From Verrucomicrobia bacterium UBA1727 (GTDB taxonomy: Bacteria; Verrucomicrobiota; Kiritimatiellia; RFP12; UBA1067), in the NCBI GenBank assembly GCA_002315875.1, contig DCIL01000031.1, forward strand, positions 1 to 31,552: DNA of 31,552 bases, in the 5' to 3' direction. Of this stretch, positions 31,033 to 31,552 are shown piece after piece. A model generated the notes under the pieces. That model saw only the letters and a list, made by a program, of their open reading frames with translations. It was not told the DNA's origin and searched no databases. The translations under genes were made by a program, and so were the position numbers. How positions within the stretch are numbered: position 1 is the first letter of the stretch; the number at the start of each line of letters is the position of its first letter.

Positions 31033-31552
31033 ATGAAAAAGGCAATCAATAAAGTTCTCGTTATCAACTCGGGTTCGAGTTCTCTCAAGTATCAGCTCTT
31101 CGACATGAAGAAGGGCGAGCGGCTGGCGAAGGGCCTCGTCGAGCGCATCGGTTGCGGCGGCCCGAAGAATCACACCGAAGCTCTCAAGCAGGTCGTCACC
31201 GATCTCGGCGACAAGGCTCAGGGCATCGATGCGATCGGGCATCGCATTCTCCATGGCGGCGAGGTGTTCCGCGATTCCGCGCTCATGAACAAGGCCAATA
31301 TGGCTAAGGCGAAGAAGCTCGTGAAGTTCGGTCCCCTGCACATGCCCGCCAACCTCGGTGGCATCGAGGCCTGCGAGAAGATCTTCAAGGGAGTTCCCAA
31401 TGTCGGTGTCTTCGACACGGCCTTCCATATCGCCACCATGCCCGATTGCGCCGGCATGTACGCGATCGATCCCAAGTACTACAAGAAGATGGGAATCCGC
31501 AAGTACGGTTTCCACGGCACTTCCCATAAGTTCATCACCCAGGAGGCGGCGA
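31033..31552 (+). CDS. ackA: Acetate kinase, 5' part (runs off the window)
   Basis: 173 residues are visible; the gene continues past the right edge. Family motifs: VLVINSGSSSLKYQLF at 8-23 (Asn12), GHRILHGG with Arg71, PLHMPAN (usually PLHNPxN), VFDTAFH with Asp128, and YGFHGTSH. The enzyme makes ATP and acetate from acetyl phosphate in the cytoplasm, the last step of acetate fermentation. Compared with the Methanosarcina enzyme about 25 residues are missing between the first motif and GHR, so it is a compact form with catalytic residues kept. The ATG at 31033 has AAAGG about 11 nt upstream. It begins 25 bp after the giant gene, with no terminator or promoter visible in the gap. A butyrate kinase is less likely given the motif set. 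Confidence 0.93.
   Translation, partial: MKKAINKVLVINSGSSSLKYQLFDMKKGERLAKGLVERIGCGGPKNHTEALKQVVTDLGDKAQGIDAIGHRILHGGEVFRDSALMNKANMAKAKKLVKFGPLHMPANLGGIEACEKIFKGVPNVGVFDTAFHIATMPDCAGMYAIDPKYYKKMGIRKYGFHGTSHKFITQEAA

Overview
The window reads as a bacterial chromosome segment of moderately high GC, densely coded, with no RNA genes, insertion sequences or phage genes that I can see. The gene set points to the PVC superphylum, most likely Kiritimatiellota or a Lentisphaerota-like relative. The grounds are an exosortase, a very large secreted protein rich in thrombospondin-type-3 (TSP3) calcium loops plus a LamG domain, and a membrane/cytochrome/TolB-propeller protein. This placement is an inference from protein style, since there is no rRNA or ribosomal marker here. 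Acetate kinase at the right edge fits a fermentative organism.

Left third (1-9531, all plus strand): a DNA-maintenance region. The first unit is an exosortase overlapping mutS, followed 6 bp later by a U32-like Fe-S-type protein. A 130-bp array of 10-bp units in alternating orientation fills the gap before the second unit. That unit is comM, a putative Whirly/PUR-like ssDNA-binding protein, yraN, recA and a DUF2851 gene, all closely spaced or overlapping. ComM, RecA, YraN and a candidate ssDNA-binding protein in one unit suggest uptake or recombination of single-stranded DNA.

Middle (9541-12037): a minus-strand gene encodes a membrane protein with a soluble helical region, one CxxCH haem motif and a C-terminal TolB/PD40-type propeller. 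It converges on DUF2851 across a small hairpin. It diverges from the next operon across a 114-bp region with two opposed TATAATAC promoters and three TGTTGAT copies.

Right two thirds (12038-31552, plus strand): a 120-residue coiled-coil lipoprotein, then 22 bp later a single 18.6-kb gene for a 6,194-residue secreted protein, then 25 bp later ackA, which runs off the window. The giant protein has a signal peptide, an N-terminal beta-rich/PKD-like region, a Gly-rich hinge, a TSP3-rich region, one LamG domain and three diverged large super-modules of roughly 1,000-1,200 residues. It lacks a PEP-CTERM, LPXTG or transmembrane C-terminus. The lipoprotein plus giant-protein pair is the best candidate here for an undescribed surface or extracellular system. 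Several genes (exosortase, cytochrome-propeller protein, lipoprotein) have a TATAAT box 8-10 nt before the start codon and no Shine-Dalgarno, so they are probably leaderless.
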